DNA of 19,654 nt from Betaproteobacteria bacterium (GTDB lineage Bacteria; Pseudomonadota; Gammaproteobacteria; Burkholderiales; Burkholderiaceae_C): the NCBI GenBank assembly GCA_009925955.1, contig RFPX01000005.1:1-19654 (forward strand), written 5' to 3'. Position numbers and translations under genes: made by a program. Under the pieces are notes generated by a model. The model was not told where the DNA came from and did not search any database. It worked only from the letters and a program-made list of their open reading frames with translations. Below, in pieces: positions 17,159-19,654 of this stretch. Each line of letters opens with the position of its first letter. Position 1 is the stretch's first letter.

Positions 17159-18805
17159 ATGAGCATCTACGAACAGGGCCTGGACCCTTGTGCCGCCAAC
17201 CAGGTGGCCTTGTCTCCGGTCAGCTTTGTCGAGCGGTCGGCGGAAGTGTTTGCCGACCTGCCTGCGGTTGTGCATGGCCATCGCCGCTACAACTGGGCCC
17301 AGGTGCGCGACCGTTCGGCGCGGCTGGCGGCCGCGCTGCAGGCCTTGGGTGTGGGCCATGGCGACACGGTCAGCGCCATGTTGCCCAACACGCCCGAGAT
17401 GGTGGAGGCGCACTATGCGGTGCCGGCCTTGGGTGCTGTTCTCAACACCCTGAACACCCGCTTGGATGCGGCTTTGTTGGCCTGGCAGTTGAACCACTGC
17501 GAAGCCAAGGTGCTGCTGACCGACCGTGAGTTTGCACCGGTGATGGCCCGTGCGCTGGAGCTGCTGCGCAACGAACACGGTCGGGCCGTGGTGGTGGTGG
17601 ATGTGTGCGACAGCGAGTACGCGGGTCCGGGTGACCGCCTGGGCACCTGGGCCTATGAGGACTTGATCGCCGCCCATGAGCCACTGGCGCGGCTTCAAGG
17701 CCCACGCAACGAATGGGACGCGATTGCGGTGAGCTACACCAGCGGCACGACCGGGGACCCCAAGGGCGTGGTCACCCACCACCGCGGGGCCTACCTCAAT
17801 GCGGTGTGCAACGCGGCAACCTGGACGATGCCGCACTTCCCGAAGTACCTGTGGACCTTGCCGATGTTTCATTGCAACGGTTGGTGCTTTCCGTGGACGG
17901 TGGCCATGCTTGGTGGCACCCATGTGTGCCTGCGCAAGGTCGACGCTGCGGCCATCCTGCAGGCCATCCGTGATCACGGTGTAGACCACTACTGTGCGGC
18001 ACCCATCGTCCACTCTCTGATCTACAACGCGCCGCCTGAACTGCGGGAGGGCATCACGCAGCAGGTGCGGGGCATGGTGGCCGGTGCCGCCCCGCCGGCG
18101 GCCATGATCGAAGGCATGTCGCGCATCGGTTTTGACATCACCCACGTCTACGGCTTGACCGAGGTGTATGGGCCCGCGAGTGTGGCGGTGAAGCGGCCCT
18201 CATGGGCGGGCGAAAACCTGTCGGAACAGACCCGGCTCAATGGCCGGCAGGGGGTGCGCTATGTCCTGCAGGAGGGCATGACGGTGATGGACCCCAGCAC
18301 CCTGCAGGAAGTGCCCGCCGATGGCCAGACCATGGGCGAGATCATGTTTCGCGGGAACATCGTGATGAAGGGCTACCTGAAGAACCCCCAGGCCACGCAG
18401 AAGGCCTTTGAGGGCGGGTGGTTCCACACCGGTGATTTGGCGGTGATGGAGCCCGACCGCTATGTGAAGATCAAGGACCGCAGCAAGGACATCATCATCT
18501 CGGGGGGTGAAAACATTTCCTCCCTGGAGGTCGAGGATGCGCTGTACCGGCATCCCGCCGTGCTGGCCTGTGCGGTGGTGGCCAAGCCCGATCCGAAATG
18601 GGGTGAAACACCCTTGGCCTATGTGGAAACCAAACCGGGATCCACCGTGACCGCCGAAGCCCTGGCCGCGCACTGCAAGGCCTTGCTCGCCGGATACAAG
18701 GTGCCGCGGGAGTTCCGATTCGAGGAGATCCCCAAAACGTCCACCGGCAAGATCCAAAAGTTCCAGCTGCGCGAGCGGGCGAAGTCCAGCAGCGCCATCG
18801 AGTGA
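17159..18805 (+). CDS. Acyl-CoA synthetase (AMP-forming), medium/long-chain AlkK/DmdB-like branch
   Basis: This cytoplasmic enzyme activates a carboxylic acid to its CoA thioester through an acyl-adenylate. The 548-residue protein has all ANL-superfamily motifs: the phosphate loop SYTSGTTGDPKGVV from residue 192, VYGLTEVYGP for adenine/acyl binding, GWFHTGDLAVMEPDRYVKIKDRSKD at the hinge, IISGGENISSLEVE, and KTSTGKIQK with the adenylation lysine Lys531. The PMFHCNGWCFPW segment is typical of the group annotated as medium-chain or 3-methylmercaptopropionyl-CoA ligases, but the substrate cannot be read from sequence. The start is ATG 17159 with GGAG at 17150-17153 five bases upstream; GTG 17153 is a weaker alternative. 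It lies between the S46 peptidase and the crotonase gene, likely in one transcript. Confidence 0.93.
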   Translation: MSIYEQGLDPCAANQVALSPVSFVERSAEVFADLPAVVHGHRRYNWAQVRDRSARLAAALQALGVGHGDTVSAMLPNTPEMVEAHYAVPALGAVLNTLNTRLDAALLAWQLNHCEAKVLLTDREFAPVMARALELLRNEHGRAVVVVDVCDSEYAGPGDRLGTWAYEDLIAAHEPLARLQGPRNEWDAIAVSYTSGTTGDPKGVVTHHRGAYLNAVCNAATWTMPHFPKYLWTLPMFHCNGWCFPWTVAMLGGTHVCLRKVDAAAILQAIRDHGVDHYCAAPIVHSLIYNAPPELREGITQQVRGMVAGAAPPAAMIEGMSRIGFDITHVYGLTEVYGPASVAVKRPSWAGENLSEQTRLNGRQGVRYVLQEGMTVMDPSTLQEVPADGQTMGEIMFRGNIVMKGYLKNPQATQKAFEGGWFHTGDLAVMEPDRYVKIKDRSKDIIISGGENISSLEVEDALYRHPAVLACAVVAKPDPKWGETPLAYVETKPGSTVTAEALAAHCKALLAGYKVPREFRFEEIPKTSTGKIQKFQLRERAKSSSAIE

Positions 18806-18816
18806 AGGAGGCCCGC

Positions 18817-19611
18817 ATGTCAACCGTCCAAGCCCCGGTGTTGCTGCGTTCCGATGATGGCCGTGGGGTCACCACCCTGAGCCTGAACCGACCGCAGGCC
18901 TTCAATGCGCTGAGCGAAGACATGCTGGCCGCACTGCAGCACGAACTCGACCGCTTGAGCACCGACCCCTCGGTGCGGGTGGTGGTCATCGCGGCCCACG
19001 GCAAGGCTTTTTGCGCCGGGCATGACCTCAAGGAAATGCGGGCGCAGCCTTCCCTGGACTATTACCGCAGCCTCTTCAACCGTTGCGGCCGGGTGATGAT
19101 GGCCATTCAACGCCTGCCCGTTCCGGTGATCGCCAAGGTTCAAGGTTTGGCCACCGCTGCTGGCTGTCAGTTGGTGGCGCAGTGCGACCTGGCGGTGGCC
19201 AGTACGGCCGCGCGCTTTGCCGTCAGTGGGGTGAACCTGGGCCTGTTCTGCTCGACGCCGGGTGTGGCGCTCTCGCGCAACTTGTCGCGCAAGGCGGCGT
19301 TTGAGATGCTGGCCACGGGCGAATTCATCTCAGCCCAGCAGGCGCAGGACAAAGGCCTGGTCAACCGGGTGGCGGCGCCTGAGGACCTCGATGCGGCTGT
19401 TCAAGCCTTGTGCGAATCCATCCTGCGCAAGCCTCGGCAGGCTTTGGCCCTGGGCAAGGCCCTGTTCTATCGACAACTCGAGAGTGGGCTGGAGGCGGCC
19501 TACATCGACGCCGCGCAGACCATGGCCTGCAACATGATGGACGCCTCAGCCTTGGAGGGGGTTCAGGCCTTCATTGACAAGCGGGAGCCTGACTGGCCGG
19601 AGCCCCGCTGA
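18817..19611 (+). CDS. Crotonase-fold protein (enoyl-CoA hydratase/isomerase family, ECHDC3-like), catalytic glutamates missing
   Basis: The 264-residue protein has the crotonase fold for binding acyl-CoA: LSLNRPQAFNALSEDML near residue 25-42, the first oxyanion segment KAFCAGHDLKEM at about 66-77, and the second, GLATAAGCQLVAQCDLAVAS, near 110-129. In true enoyl-CoA hydratases two glutamates add water; here Gln118 (in GCQL) and Gly138 (in FAVSGVNLG) stand at those places by eye alignment. The GHDLKEM form and this lack point to the ECHDC3-like group rather than a standard hydratase, so it may be an isomerase, thioesterase or non-catalytic binder. ATG 18817 has the strongest ribosome-binding site in the window, AAGGAGG at 18805-18811, overlapping the end of the synthetase gene, so the two are translated together. 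The remaining bases to 19654 show nothing recognisable. Confidence 0.9.
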   Translation: MSTVQAPVLLRSDDGRGVTTLSLNRPQAFNALSEDMLAALQHELDRLSTDPSVRVVVIAAHGKAFCAGHDLKEMRAQPSLDYYRSLFNRCGRVMMAIQRLPVPVIAKVQGLATAAGCQLVAQCDLAVASTAARFAVSGVNLGLFCSTPGVALSRNLSRKAAFEMLATGEFISAQQAQDKGLVNRVAAPEDLDAAVQALCESILRKPRQALALGKALFYRQLESGLEAAYIDAAQTMACNMMDASALEGVQAFIDKREPDWPEPR

Positions 19612-19654
19612 CCGCGCATCGGACAGGGCTGCAGGCCGGGGCCTACTGCTCGGC

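Noticed and set aside
16952..18145. A 397-codon open frame antisense to the S46 and acyl-CoA synthetase genes
   Set aside because: It crosses the boundary of two well-supported genes and looks like a composition artefact.

Overview
The window reads as a compact, GC-rich chromosomal segment of a betaproteobacterium, most likely order Burkholderiales (Comamonadaceae or the Rubrivivax/Leptothrix side). That placement is an inference from protein character and from the gene order hflC - DUF2065 - hisZ - purA - phosphoribosyltransferase, then tRNA-Leu and rnr, which I know from that order. I see no insertion sequence, phage gene, CRISPR array or integrase; base composition looks even, apart from AT-rich patches at promoters.

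Layout. (1) Positions 1-4310, plus strand: the 3' part of hflC (membrane protease modulator), a small two-helix membrane protein (DUF2065), hisZ (histidine biosynthesis), purA (AMP synthesis) and a purine-type phosphoribosyltransferase. (2) 4328-6844, minus: a membrane-anchored penicillin-acylase-family N-terminal nucleophile hydrolase, convergent with the block before. (3) 6845-7206: a clear intrinsic terminator, tRNA-Leu(CAG) on the minus strand, and an AT-rich stretch that looks like the tRNA promoter and also holds the uncertain 5' end of rnr. (4) 7207-9615, plus: RNase R. (5) 9662-14524, minus: the glycine cleavage operon gcvT-gcvH-gcvP, preceded by a tandem glycine riboswitch. (6) 14564-19611, plus: a tightly packed four-gene run, namely a YccU-type CoA-binding protein, an exported S46 dipeptidyl-peptidase, an acyl-CoA synthetase and a crotonase-fold protein.

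How the genes fit together. The gcv operon is the clearest regulated unit: glycine binds the leader RNA and should raise expression of the T, H and P proteins that oxidise glycine to CO2, ammonia and methylene-tetrahydrofolate. The divergent run pairs a secreted peptidase, whose pocket residue is of the hydrophobic-P1 (DPP7) kind, with CoA-ester enzymes; its gaps are 23, 10 and 11 bases, so co-expression is likely. A role in peptide or amino-acid carbon use is only an inference.

Nothing here is a clearly undescribed system. The points most worth a second look are the missing conventional start codon of rnr next to the antisense tRNA, the leader between riboswitch and gcvT (a short ORF and a hairpin), the S46 peptidase in a CoA-enzyme operon, and the crotonase-fold protein that lacks both hydratase glutamates.
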